The position numbers and the translations under genes are program-made. 64,000 nucleotides of DNA from Candidatus Altimarinota bacterium (GTDB taxonomy: Bacteria; Patescibacteriota; Gracilibacteria; BD1-5; UBA6164), in assembly GCA_028688895.1 (NCBI GenBank), contig JAQTXG010000003.1, forward strand, positions 54,963-118,962, written 5' to 3'. This document shows positions 1-10,319 of this stretch, one piece after another; the first letter of the stretch is position 1; each line of letters begins with the position of its first letter. The notes under the pieces are model-generated. The model was not told where the DNA came from, did no database searches, and was given only the letters and a program-made list of their open reading frames with translations.

Positions 1-1467
1 ACATACTTCATCTTTTTTATCTTCAGATTGCCAAACAGGTATAGCAGATCACCAGTATCTATTTCTAGATATATTCCAATCGCGAGCATTTTCAACCCAT
101 TTCCCAAATCTACCATTTTTGATAATATCTGGTATCCAATTTATTTTTTGATTGTTAATAACCATTTTTTCTCTGATTTTTTCTACTGCTACATACCAAG
201 CTGATATTCATCTATAAATCAGTGGAGTATCACACCTCCAACAATGTGGATATGAGTGATCAATGGTAGATATTTTCATTACATCTCATCTATCTTTTAG
301 TATTTGTATTACTTCTTCATTGTAATCAAATACATATTTTCAATTATCAGACAAAGTATTTGTAGTTTTTCAGCTATCATCTATGTGAGATACAAAACCT
401 AAATCATGTTCTTTTCAGATAATGAAATCGTCTTCTCAATACGCAGGAGCAATATGTACAATTCAAGTACCAGATTCAGTAGTTACATGATGACCTATTA
501 CTACATGATATACATTTTTTCATAAATATACATCTGTTCATAAATCAACTCACATATCTGTAATTTGAGTTTTGAAATCATTAAATATTGGTTCGTATTT
601 AATTCATTGTAGACAAGCTCATTTATATTGTCTAACTTGTCTATAATCGTCTTCGTTTTTGTAATAATCTTTTAATCTATCACTAGCTAATACATATGTT
701 TCTCAAGATTTATTATCAATTATTTCCGAGTACATAATATCAGCTCATACTGCTAATCATAGATTTGCCATAAGAGTCCATGGAGTAGTTGTCCAAGCTA
801 ATATGTATTTGTTTTCATTTCATACTACTTTGAATTTAACTGTAAGTGTTTTATCTTGTTTGTCTTTGTATCATTGGTTCACTTCGAAGTTTGATAGTGG
901 GGTAGTACATCTAGGACAGTATGGTACAACTCTGTGTCATTCATATATCAATCATTTATCATATAGTGATTTGTATACCCACCAAACTGATTCCATGAAG
1001 TTTGTATCCATAGTTTTATATCAGTTTTTCATATCTACCCATCTCCCCATTCTATTTACAGTTTTTTCCCATTCTTCTACATATCAAAATACATTTGATC
1101 TACAAGTTTCATTGAAAGTATGTATTCAGATTTTTTCTATATCATCTCTACCTGAAATTTCTAGTTTTTTTTCAACTATATTTTCAATAGGTAATCAGTG
1201 ACAATCCCAGCCAAATACTCTCTCAACTCTTTTACCTTTCATAGTTTGATATCTAGGTATCACATCTTTTAGTGTACCTGCTAATATATGTCCATAATGG
1301 GGTGTCCCAGTAGCAAACGGAGGACCGTCATAGAAATTGAACTCTTCTGCATCTTTTCTATTATTTACAGATGCTTCAAATATTTTATTTTCTTGCCAAA
1401 ATTTTAGCATTTTTTCTTCCAGTTTAGGGAAAGATTGTTTTGGGTTTACTTTTTCGAAATTTTTCAT
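1..1467 (-). CDS. ileS: Isoleucyl-tRNA synthetase (partial, C-terminus beyond window)
   Basis: Class Ia synthetase that charges tRNA-Ile in the cytosol. The first 489 codons are present; the KMSKS loop and anticodon-binding domain lie beyond the edge. Residues 47-60 read [14 protein letters not shown], with HYGH as the class I HIGH motif, followed by GWDCHG at 86-91, where Gly91 is a TGA codon. The ATG at 1467 is preferred; an in-frame GTG at 1494 would overlap the upstream small gene. It is the second gene behind a structured leader with a terminator at 1731-1788, which fits T-box control by uncharged tRNA. Identity is certain; regulation is inferred. Confidence 0.97.
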
Positions 1468-1480
1468 TTTTTTTATTTTA

Positions 1481-1711
1481 TTATTTAAACTCACTAATTA
1501 ATCTCAATGCTTCTTCTTTGTATTCTAGCTCTCATAACTCTGAATAAAGAGTTGCTTCTTGTAGTATATCATCTATTGCTTCCATATCATCTTCTGGAAG
1601 TTGATTTGTATATAGGTATTCTAGTATATAATTTATTGAATCCATATCATCAGCAATTATCGCAGTTTCTAGTTTTGATAAATAATCATTATATAATTTA
1701 GTTTTGTTCAT
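1481..1711 (-). CDS. Small acidic hypothetical protein (76 aa)
   Basis: Unrecognised 76-residue protein beginning [15 protein letters not shown], rich in Asp and Glu, probably helical and cytosolic, with no signal peptide or membrane segment. One in-frame TGA (Gly) lies near the C-terminus. Its stop is 13 nt before the ileS ATG, and it begins about 20 nt after a terminator-like hairpin, so it appears to be the first gene of the ileS unit. The link to ileS is positional only. No function is proposed. Confidence 0.7.
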
Positions 1712-1730
1712 TTTTCAATATTTAAATAAT

Positions 1731-1788
1731 AAAAAAAGTATAAAATAAATGATTTGATATTTTCAAATCTATATTTATTTTATACTTT
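1731..1788 (-). terminator. Leader terminator upstream of the ileS unit
   Basis: A 16-bp AT-only inverted repeat (1735-1750 with 1773-1788) is followed on the minus strand by a T-run that ends about 20 nt before the first start codon. A terminator between leader and genes is the arrangement expected of transcription attenuation. Confidence 0.65.
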
Positions 1789-1945
1789 CGGTCCTTCGTA
1801 GCTTTAGCGAAGAAGGAAGTTACCACCTAAAGTTTTACTTGATTTTATTTTTATGACGGAGATTTTCGACTTCGTGAGGTTCTACTAAGTAATTATACTT
1901 TTCTTCCTCCAGCTTGTGGTTGATAGCCACTCAAATGCTTTTTTT
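1789..1945 (-). promoter_or_regulatory. Structured leader, probable T-box riboswitch of ileS
   Basis: Read on the minus strand, about 155 nt of unusually GC-containing sequence precedes the leader terminator. It contains hairpins GTGG/CCAC and AAGTA/TACTT, a GGAGGAAG stretch, and AGGTGGTAAC, resembling the T-box antiterminator consensus (UGGN bulge binding the tRNA 3' end). This motif lies within a CTTTAG/CTAAAG helix that can compete with a CCTTC/GAAGG helix. Position before ileS and a downstream terminator support a tRNA-Ile-sensing T-box. The antiterminator bulge deviates from the usual UGGNACC and I could not assign the specifier codon, so the class is tentative. The region 1946-2054 is AT-rich and probably holds promoters in both directions. 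Confidence 0.42.
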
Positions 1946-2054
1946 TATTTTATATAAAATATTTTATTTTACAAATTTTATTTTATTTATTTTTTACTTT
2001 TTTATTACTATATGTTATTATTATATAAATTATAATTTATAAATATAAAAAAAT

Positions 2055-2396
2055 ATGGTAGTTAATAAATATTTTTCTGATTTACCAGTAAAATCACAAT
2101 CTAACATTGTAGATGCTTTTGATAAAATTGATTTATGTAAAACACCTAATATGGTTGAAAGAATATGTGAAATAAGAACTAAAAAAGCTGATGATTTTAA
2201 ATATAGATTATCAGTTGTTAAGAAACAATTAAAAATAGAAGAAAATTTTTTAGATGATTATAAATGATTACTAGATATGTGATTATGAAATGATATGGAA
2301 AATAGAATTTTAGAACAGGAGAGAATTATTTCAGAATTGTCAGATAGAATTATTTTTTTGGAGTGAGAAATTAAAAAAGAATTATTAGATGATTAA
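2055..2396 (+). CDS. Coiled-coil hypothetical protein (113 aa)
   Basis: Reads from ATG through four TGA codons (Gly) to TAA. The sequence is rich in Glu, Lys, Ile and Leu, with heptad-like stretches (KYRLSVVKKQLKIEENFL and RILEQERIISELSDRIIFLE), suggesting a helical coiled coil. No signal peptide or recognised motif. It stands alone, convergent with the HAD gene, with a shared terminator directly at its stop. Function unknown. Confidence 0.65.
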
Positions 2397-2426
2397 AAAA
2401 TACATTTCATATGAAATGTATTTTTT
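2395..2426. terminator. Bidirectional terminator
   Basis: A perfect palindrome around TACATTTCATATGAAATGTA with A-run and T-run flanks, between two convergent genes. Confidence 0.8.
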
Positions 2427-2428
2427 AA

Positions 2429-3070
2429 TTATCAATTATCTTTAATTTTTTTTAAAATTTTATCAATATTTTTTACTGAGTCTAATACTTCATTTCAATC
2501 TTCTTCAAAATCTCATATTCTTACAAATTTAATATTTGCTTCATTTGCAAATAATTTATCCATATCTCAATCTCAAAAATATATGCTATTTTTGTAAAAA
2601 TTTTCATCTTCTGAATAATTTTTAAAAATATTAATATGTTGAAATCATTTTTTTATTTCATCACTTCAGTAAATTAGTTCAAAACACTCTTTTATTCATC
2701 ATATTTCAAGTACATCTTTTGCGAACTTTGTAGAATTTCATGTAGTTAAAAATAGTTTATAATTTTTTGAAAATTCTTTTATTTTTTCTGGTACTCATTT
2801 GAAAAATTCTATTTCATTTTCTTTTTTTCTGATACTTTTATATATTTTTTCTCATATTTGATGTATTTCTTTTTCTGTAAAATTTTTATCAATAAAAATC
2901 ATTTTTAGTTGATCAAATACATTCATTCAAGCTGTAGTTCAAAATATATATTTAGCTTTTTCTAAATAATTTTCATCTACTTTTTTTACACAATGTAGAG
3001 CTTGTAGTGTATTTATTTTATTTGATTTAATAAGTGTTCAATCTAAATCAAATATTAAGTATTTTATCAT
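2429..3070 (-). CDS. HAD-superfamily hydrolase (phosphoglycolate phosphatase-like)
   Basis: 213-aa cytosolic phosphatase. Motif I is FDLDGTL at residues 7-13 with nucleophile Asp8 and the Gly encoded by TGA. A helical cap follows, then motif II LTTGNS, and the metal-binding motif YFGDGDMD near the C-terminus. This is the layout of the Gph/PGP branch of the HAD family, which removes phosphate from small metabolites; the substrate cannot be told from sequence. The gene ends in a TGA (Gly) followed by TAA inside the convergent terminator region. Confidence 0.85.
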
Positions 3071-3095
3071 TTTTTTATTTTTAATTTATATTTTG

Positions 3096-3177
3096 CTAGA
3101 TTTTACTGTGAAAATCTAACATGTTACTAGATTTTACTGTAAATATCCAACATGTTTCTAGATTTTACAGTGTATAA
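3096..3177. repeat. 31-bp direct repeat, 2.6 copies
   Basis: CTAGATTTTAC starts at 3096, 3127 and 3158, a period of exactly 31 bp, with the first two copies nearly identical over their full length. The second and third copies form the 3' end of the minus-strand gene that stops at 3127. Since 31 is not a multiple of three, each copy enters a different frame and one supplies the TAG stop. Confidence 0.85.
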
Positions 3178-4503
3178 TTTTGCATTTCATTTTTTTTCTA
3201 CTGGTATTAGTTTTGATTTAAAGTAGTTTAAAATTTCTTCTTTTTTAAATTTTTCATCTAAATCTTTGTATTCATTTAATAGTTCATTAATCAATTTTTT
3301 TATAAATGGTTCAGAGATATATCATTTTAATCTAATCCAAGTCAATATAATTTTTCATACTTCAAGTATTCTGTGGTCTGATAATCCTTCTTCATTTTTG
3401 TTTCATACTAATATCATTCTCAATTCTACAGAGTGTCATTTTTTTTGAGATTTTGAATCATTTAGATTAATTGGTAAATCAACTTCTCATATTATTTTTA
3501 CATCTTTATAATCTTGGTTTTGCATAGGATTAGGATTGAAATGTAGATTTTTTATTAGATTTAAAAAATCTCAAGTTATTAATCATTCTTTTTCCATTTT
3601 TTCAACTAATTCTTTATCTATAATTCATTTATTTTTAAAACTATTTACTGTGTTTATTAGTTCTCATTCTTCAATCCTATTATGAAATAATGACAAATAA
3701 AAATAAGATAATAATAATAATGCATCTTCCTTGTTTTTTACTTCAAACTCTATTCAAATAGAATCGTTTAAACTTTTTCAATTTATGTATTTTTCATCCT
3801 TTAATATTTTAAAAGTTCATGAGTTATGTTCTTTTCATCTAATTCTTAATTTGAATTCTATTATTTTACCTCAAATTATAGTTCTTCATTTACTACATCC
3901 CAAATTCATTAGCATTTCATAATCATCTATCATTGTTGAAGGTATTATTTTTTCTCTTGCTAGATATATGCTTTTTTTATCTAATTCTACTAATTCTGGT
4001 GTATCAATTATTTCATTGATTGCATAAGAAATTTTTGCAATACTACAATTGAATTGTGAAGATATTACTCATTTTGTAGTATCTTTTAGGAAATTAATTA
4101 TATCTTCTTTTTTGTTAAAATATTTTTTTCTGTTTTTATATTTTTTCGGTATATTTCATTTTAATTCTTCTTCATAAAAATCTAAAGATTGTTTAAATAT
4201 ATAGTTGAAGTAATCAATTGCTTCTGGATTATCAATTGTTACTTGACTCGTTCATATATTACTTTCTGATTCTATTTCTTTAGTTTTATTTATTAAAAAT
4301 TTATTTAATAATTTTTCTATTTCTTTATCACTTAGTCATTTTAAATTAAATAAATCCAATTTATTTATAAGCTTTCAATTTACTTCTTTTCAATAATCCA
4401 AAAATAACATTTCTAACATTATTTCTGAAAATCAGTTTTTATTAAATATCATAGATTCTTTATCTATGTCTGATTTACTATCTATTCTATATCTACTTGT
4501 CAT
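3127..4503 (-). CDS. Hypothetical protein (458 aa)
   Basis: Unrecognised soluble protein that reads cleanly from ATG (MTSRYRIDSKSDIDKESMIF) through many TGA (Gly) codons to TAG. It is rich in Lys, Glu, Ile and Asn, without signal peptide or membrane segment. A helical N-terminal half is followed by a more beta-like segment with repeated charged strands (KIIEFKLRIRGKEHNSGTF and VELRMILVG). The last residues (SRNMLDIYSKI) are encoded by the 31-bp repeat, so the C-terminus may have been altered by repeat expansion. It is transcribed toward the HAD gene, about 57 nt away. No function is proposed. Confidence 0.75.
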
Positions 4504-4582
4504 TTTTAATTGTTAATTGTATTTTATTTATTATATCATAAATTTTGTCTTATAACAAAATAAATTTTTATTTAATTTAAAA

Positions 4583-4610
4583 AAAACATAAATCATTTGA
4601 TTTATGTTTT
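4583..4610 (-). terminator. Terminator after the DUF84 gene
   Basis: Stem AAAACATAAATCA/TGATTTATGTTTT with a T-run on the minus strand, overlapping the stop codon of the gene above it. Confidence 0.75.
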
Positions 4611-5151
4611 ACATTTTGTAATAGTCATTGAAAAATGGACTAATCGCAGCTTTGAATGCTGTTGAGAATTCATCTATTCTTGTAAGCATATCATGTGACC
4701 ATGCTCACATACTACCATTTTCACTTCTGATATCAGTTTTTCATGATAATTCTCACATAATTGGTCCTAATTCTAGTAATTGTTCATATAGCATTTTTTC
4801 TATTTTTTCTGGTACTTCCATCATTACAGAAAATCAATAATGTCATTCTCATAAGTTATTTTCTACATATACTACTCATCATATGTATTTTTTATTTCAT
4901 ATATCTGTTGTTCATCACTCTATTCATATATAAAAATCAGCGTCAATTCATAATTTTTTGATATTTTGTGCTCTATTTTTTGCTCATAGCATTATTTCTG
5001 CTTTTGATAAGGGCATATCTGATATATCACTTTCTACTTTTTCTAAAATATATTCTATATTTTCTTTATCTTTAAAATATGGACAATTTTTGATTCAATC
5101 TTTTATTCATTCTACTTTTGGTAACCTAGTAGTTCATATAGCTATTTTCAT
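4609..5151 (-). CDS. Inosine/xanthosine triphosphatase, DUF84 (YjjX-like)
   Basis: 180-aa protein of the DUF84/YjjX family, which hydrolyses non-canonical purine NTPs such as ITP and XTP to keep them out of nucleic acids. Visible family signatures are the N-terminal beta strand MKIAIGTTRLPKVEG, the PLSKAEIMLGAKNRA segment at about 61-75, YIGIEGG, and SMGAWSHDMLTR near the C-terminus. The usual GSTNPVK start motif is replaced by GTTRLPK, so the substrate pocket may differ. Length is normal for the family. The stop codon lies in the terminator. Confidence 0.8.
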
Positions 5152-5163
5152 AATATAAATTTA

Positions 5164-6003
5164 TTATTTAAGATTTGAACAGTAGTGAGTAGTTACATAA
5201 AAATCATAATAATTTTTCTCAGAAGTTTTTTTTATTGAAATACCTAATCATATTTTAGTATAATAAGGATTTACAATTGCTAGATAGTGTGCATTTTCTG
5301 GATAATTTAATCATTTTTCATTTTCATATATTTTATAGATTTGTTTTAATCAATCTATTAATTCATCACTACAATCATCATCATAACAATAATATCAAAA
5401 TTTTCAAATACTTTCACTAAATGTCACTCATCAACTTAGTATACAGTTTACATTATTATTTGTTAACCAGTTTTTTATTTTACTATAATCATAGTATGAA
5501 TCATTTAATTCTCTTTTGTGTGACATATCTCATCTTTGATTTTGAGTTTCTGACCATTTAAAGCTTGAATAGTTTAATTTTTCATTATAACTATACGAGT
5601 TTAATCATAGATTATTTCTGGTTTCGTTATGTAAACTTAGCCATATATTTTTTACTTTATTGTAATCAATATTGTTACTTTTCAGTTTTTCTATATAATT
5701 ATCGATTGAATTTATAGCTTCAATAACATCTTTATTTTCTTTTTTTTCTGGATATAGGATTTTAATTACTTCTTGAAATATGTTGTATATTTTTTGGTTT
5801 TGTTTGTAATCATTTTGATATTCTAATATTTGATATTCTAAATCTTTTTTAGTATTATTATTTCATTTTTTAATTATTTCTTGAAATTTTGAAGTGATTT
5901 TGTTTATTAGTAATTGATCTTTCGAATCTATTTGGTATTCTTGAGCATATGAATTATTTGTTACGAAAAATAAAATACAAATAATTATAAATATTTTTTT
6001 CAT
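5164..6003 (-). CDS. Secreted CAP-domain (SCP/PR1-like) protein
   Basis: 279 aa starting with a clear signal peptide (MKKIFIIICILFFVTNNSYAQ, cleavage likely after SYA). A helical linker precedes a C-terminal CAP domain from about residue 120, with LHNETRNNLGLNSYSYNEKL, a histidine in DMSHKREL, GSTFSESIGKFG and NAHYLAIVNPYYTKIGLGIS. These match the CAP pattern of two histidines and two acidic residues around a cavity. Four cysteines may form disulfides. Likely exported and cell-surface or extracellular; the activity of CAP proteins varies, so no specific role is claimed. Confidence 0.8.
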
Positions 6004-6170
6004 AATCTATATTATTTTATAAAGTTTATATTACTAAGTAATACAATGTAAAATGATATAGTGCATAATGTTGTCAAAGACATAATAATAATTTTTTTCA
6101 TATTTATGTAATTAATATATAATGATTATATTATTTATAAAATATGTGATTTATCAAGTCTATATAGCCA

Positions 6171-6202
6171 AAAACAGGTGACAATTATTTGTCACCTGTT
6201 TT
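6171..6202 (-). terminator. Strong terminator after ridA
   Basis: A 14-bp stem AAAACAGGTGACAA/TTGTCACCTGTTTT with a 4-nt loop, about 45 nt past the ridA stop. Confidence 0.85.
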
Positions 6203-6246
6203 AAAATATATGTTTATTTTTTTGTAAAAGTAATATTTTAATATGT

Positions 6247-6678
6247 TTATCTTTTTGCTATTACCTCTATTTCAATTAATGCATCTTTAGGTAATCTACT
6301 TACTTCAACAGTGCTTCTAGCTGGTTTCAGTATAAAATAATTTTTATATATATTATTTACTATTTCAAAATCATTTAAGTCTTTTAAAAAAATTGTAGTT
6401 TTTACTACATCTTTTAGGCTTAATCAATTTTCTTCTAATAAATATGATATATTTCTGCATACTTGTTTTGTTTGATTTTCTATTCATCATTCTACTAACT
6501 CCATTGTGCTTGAGTCAAATGCTAACTGTCATGAACAAAATAATAAATCTCACGCAAAATATGCTTTTGAATATGGTCATATAGCTATAGGTGCTTTATG
6601 AGTTTTAAATAAATCATTTACTGTTTCATTGTTACTAATTTCAACAGCTTCTTTTTTATTTGAGAATAATAATCACAT
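6247..6678 (-). CDS. ridA: RidA family enamine/imine deaminase
   Basis: 143-aa YjgF/RidA protein that hydrolyses reactive 2-aminoacrylate and 2-aminocrotonate to 2-keto acids. Family signatures are APIAIGPYSKA, FCSGQLAFD and the C-terminal [21 protein letters not shown] (split here by a few variable residues), which includes the conserved Arg that binds the carboxylate. It begins 58 nt after ilvA on the same strand. IlvA generates exactly the enamines that RidA removes, so the two form a coherent unit. A TGA gives Gly2. A strong terminator follows. Confidence 0.93.
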
Positions 6679-6689
6679 AGTATAATTGT

Positions 6690-6729
6690 TAATGAATAAT
6701 GAATAATGAATAATGAATAATGAATAATT
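6690..6729. repeat. 7-bp tandem repeat (about five copies)
   Basis: Unit AATGAAT repeated about five times in the gap between ilvA and ridA. Probably slippage-prone spacer sequence, non-coding. Confidence 0.8.
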
Positions 6730-6736
6730 AAATGAT

Positions 6737-7978
6737 TTAAACTAGTAAATCAAAGTATAATTCATCATTTGTTACGTCATGATATTTAAATCATAGTTTT
6801 TCCATATCAGATGTAATTTTTGACCAATTTTCTTTTGAATCTGTTTCTATTCATATAAATACTGGTGCTGTGTTTTTATTTGATTTTTTTAGGTATTCAA
6901 ATCTGGCAATATCATCATTTGGTCATAAGCATCATAGAAAATCTTTTAATGCTCATGGCCTTTGGGGGAAGCTTACTATAAAATATCTCTTTAATCATTC
7001 ATATTTCATAGATCTTTCTTTTACTTCTTGCAATCTTTCAAAATCAAAGTTACCTCCTGATATTATTAAAACTACATTTTTTCATTTTATTTCTTTTTTT
7101 AGGTCTTTTAATGCGTCAGTTGATAATGCTCATGCAGGTTCTACTACTATTCAGTCTTCTTTTAAATATTCTAAAATAGTTGAACAAACTCTATTTTCTG
7201 GACATGAAATAACTTTTAAATCATAATCTTTTGCAATTTGAAATGTTTTATCTCATACTCTTGCTACACTTGCTCAATCTATAAAAATATTTATTTTTTC
7301 TAGTTGTGTATTTTTTCATTTTTCAAGAGATTTTTTCATAGATAATGCTCATTCTGGTTCAACTCATATTACTTTTGTTTTTTTGTCTAAATCTTTAGTT
7401 ATGCTAATAATTCATGATACTACTCATCATCATCAAATAGGGCATATTATATAGTCTGGATCTATTTCCATTTCATCATATATCTCTAGTCAAATTGTAG
7501 CTTGTCATGTAATTATTCTTTCATCATCAAATGGATGTACAAAAGTTGAATTGTTTTTTTCTTCAAATTCTTTACTTGCTTTAAATGCTTCATCAAAAGT
7601 ATCTCATATTAAAATTACTTCTATGTATTTTCATCAAAATTGTTTTGTTTTATATACTTTTTGTTCAGGAGTAGTAACTGGCATAAAAATAGTTCATTTT
7701 ATCTTTAGATGATTACATGTAATAGCTACTCATTGAGCATGATTTCAAGCTGATGCACATACTACTCATGCATTTTTTTCTTTTTCATTTAATGAATTAA
7801 TCAGGTTAAATGCTCATCTGATTTTGTAGGATCTTACAGGTTGTAAATCTTCTCTTTTTAAGTATATGTTTGCTTCATATTTTTTACTTAATCTTTCTGA
7901 ATATACTAATGGTGTAGTATTAATAAAATGTCCAAAATCATGTTTTGCTTTTATTATATTTTTTAGTTTTATTTTCAT
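6737..7978 (-). CDS. ilvA: Threonine ammonia-lyase (threonine dehydratase)
   Basis: 413-aa PLP enzyme converting threonine to 2-oxobutanoate and ammonia. The PLP lysine lies in VRSYKIRGAF (about 50-59), the substrate loop in ASAGNHAQG, the phosphate-binding loop is PIGGGG with all four glycines as TGA, and ISGGN lies in the C-terminal half. An ACT-like regulatory segment follows (YFIVSFPQRPGALKDFLGCL), of the single-domain type found in the shorter IlvA forms. No other isoleucine synthesis genes are in view, so a catabolic or 2-oxobutanoate-supplying role is as likely as biosynthesis. Followed by ridA. Confidence 0.95.
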
Positions 7979-8207
7979 TGTTTTATGTTTTTATATATTT
8001 TTTTTATTATAGATATTCTTTTTATATTTCAAAATATTTTTTAAATTTACTAAATTTTAAATATTTTAGTTTATTTATTATATGTATATTTATAGTAGTA
8101 TTTAATACTGGTAAATTATTTATTTTTTGTATTTTATTTTTATATCTATTGTTTTGATAATCAATAAATGTTTCTATAAAAATTAATTGGAAAAATTTAT
8201 TATGTAT

Positions 8208-8238
8208 AAAAAAATAGCATTATTTATGCTATTTTTTT
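8208..8238 (-). terminator. Terminator overlapping the elp3-like stop
   Basis: Stem AAAAAAATAGCAT/ATGCTATTTTTTT with a 5-nt loop. The minus-strand stop codon at 8224-8226 is in its loop, so the hairpin also encodes the last residues (KKIA). Confidence 0.8.
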
Positions 8239-9933
8239 AATCATATATTCTCAAATCAATTCATATCATCTTTTTTTGTAATATTCTCTTACTCCTACTC
8301 AAGCTATTACAGCCATTTTATTGTATCAATTTTCTTTTGCTATTTTTTCTGATTCTAAAATTAATTTTTTTCAAAAACCTATATGTTGTCAAAATGTACT
8401 ACCTTTTTCATTTATATTTAGTTGGTCTCAAAATGTATGTATTTCTCTAATTATTGCACATCATTCTAGTTCTGGAATTACATTTAATATTTCCTTGTCT
8501 ATTCATGGTAATCTAAGTCTGAGTAGTGAAAAAATTGTTCTATCATCTGGATCTTCAAAAGTGAGAAAATATTCTTTTCATTTTGATGCATCATATTCAT
8601 AGTTATGTAAAACTGCTTTATTTGGGTCATTTTTTCAGTCTTTTATTTCTCTATATCTAGTGTCAAGTAATTTTACTCATTTTTCTTTTATTCTTTTTTC
8701 TACTATTTGTCTGAGATTTGCAATAATAGATCATTCTAAAATTTCACTAGATGGTATATCTCTGTATGTTCTATTTAGTCTGATATATTCAGGAATCATC
8801 ATTTGAAGAGTTGCTGTTAACTCGATTAATGTTTCGTCGTCATATGCTTTGAATCAACCATTTTTCCACACTTCAGTTAATTCACTTTTATCAGTAACCA
8901 TCATAGGATATATTTTTAACTCATCTGGTCTAAAATCTGGATTATCAAATACTTCCTTGAGTGATAATATATCTAATTCTGGAGTAGATCCAAGTAGATT
9001 TGGCATCATATGTGCTACTACTTTGAATCATGCATCTTTTAACATACGTGTAGCTTCTATTGATTCTTTGTTACCGTGTCATCTTTTGTTTAATTTATTT
9101 ATTTCATCGTTTGTAGTTTGATATCATATTTCTACTCTAGTAACTCAGTATTCTCTCAGTCTTTTTATTTCTTCTGGATTTACCCAGTCTGGTCTAGTTT
9201 CAATTGCTATTCATATGACTCTCAGTCTAGATGTTTCGTTTAATTTTTTTGCTTCTTCAATATTTTTCGAAAGTCTTGCTTTGTATCATTCTTTTAATTT
9301 AAATGTAGCAAATTTATCATTTGTTAAATCTGTTTTATCTAGATATACTTTCATGTCATCATATGTATTGAAAGCATCATAGATAGCTTTTATGAACATT
9401 TTTTGGTATTCTAGTGGATAAACTGACCAAGTTCATCAAATAATTCTTATGTCGTTTTTTTCTATTTTGTGTCATGTTATTTCCAATGCTCTAAGTCTAT
9501 TATGTATTTGCAGAATTGGGTCGAAATCATTCATAACTGCTCTTTGTACTGCTGGTTCGTTTGGTATGTATGATTTTGGTAGTCATTCAAAAGTAGGACA
9601 GTATATGCATTTTCATGGACAACCAAAAAATTTAGTTAACAGTGAAATTACTGTAACTCAACTCAAACTTCTTACTCATCTTTTTCTAAGTACTTTTTTG
9701 AAAAATAAATTTTCTTCTAAGCTTCAATCAGCTATTAATTCATTGTATCTTTCTATTAATTCTATACTTTGAAAAGGTTTTGCTATTTTATATTTTTTAT
9801 ATATTTCATTTTTTAACTTATGAAATTCATCTTTTGTAAAATTTCAATTTTTTTTATTAGCAGTTTCTAATCAAACTTTTAATAATTCATCTAATATTTC
9901 TATTTTATTTTCCAAGAATGTTATATTTGCCAT
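8224..9933 (-). CDS. elp3: Elp3-like radical SAM tRNA acetyltransferase
   Basis: 569 aa. The radical SAM core begins near residue 115 with CPGKCIYCP, giving three cluster cysteines, then FEGLPKSYIPNEPAVQRA, IRIIGGTWSVYP and IGIAIETRPDW, all typical of Elp3. The C-terminal GNAT domain shows an acetyl-CoA loop (GQHIGFGKKLI) and GVGVREYYKKRGYELIGEYM. Elp3 modifies the wobble uridine of certain tRNAs using acetyl-CoA and SAM chemistry; stand-alone bacterial and archaeal forms exist. Nearly full length for the family. It is divergent from the AbrB-like gene. Confidence 0.9.
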
Positions 9934-10074
9934 AATTGTTATTAATTTTAATTTTTGTGATTATAGTTAAAATGCTTATATAATCAAATAATAATTATTT
10001 CAATAATTTTTTGACTTTTACAATATAAAAAATAATATAAGTATAACTTTTCTTACTTTTTAAATAAAGATTTT

Positions 10075-10287
10075 ATGAAGAAAAATAAATGTGTTATAAA
10101 ATTGTATTGAACTACTACAATTTGACCTAAATGACAAGTTGTTATACCAAAAGAAGTTAGAAATATCTTGAATCTAAATACATGAGATAGTATTTCTGTT
10201 TTGATAAAAGATGATAAATTTATATGAATGGTTAAAAATGAGGATATAAGTGAATTGATGGAATATATTGAATCTGAGAAAAAATAA
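10075..10287 (+). CDS. AbrB/MazE-family (SpoVT-AbrB) DNA-binding protein
   Basis: 70-aa protein with the swapped-hairpin signature TIGPKGQVVIPKEVRNILNL followed by GDSISVL, i.e. a SpoVT/AbrB domain covering most of the chain. Such proteins are transcription regulators or antitoxins. No toxin gene is adjacent. It lies 32 nt upstream of the RND efflux genes on the same strand, so it may regulate that operon; that is inference from position. A TTGACT hexamer is seen at 10011 in the divergent intergenic region. Confidence 0.85.
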
Positions 10288-10319
10288 TTTAAATATTTAA
10301 TTACTAAATTGATAATATT

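Noticed and set aside
4628..5158. Three small plus-strand ORFs
   Set aside because: Antisense to the DUF84 gene, whose family motifs fix the minus strand.
7945..8157. 70-aa hydrophobic plus-strand ORF
   Set aside because: Overlaps the ilvA start in antisense; Phe/Ile/Leu-rich translation is expected from T-rich intergenic DNA, with no ribosome-binding site.
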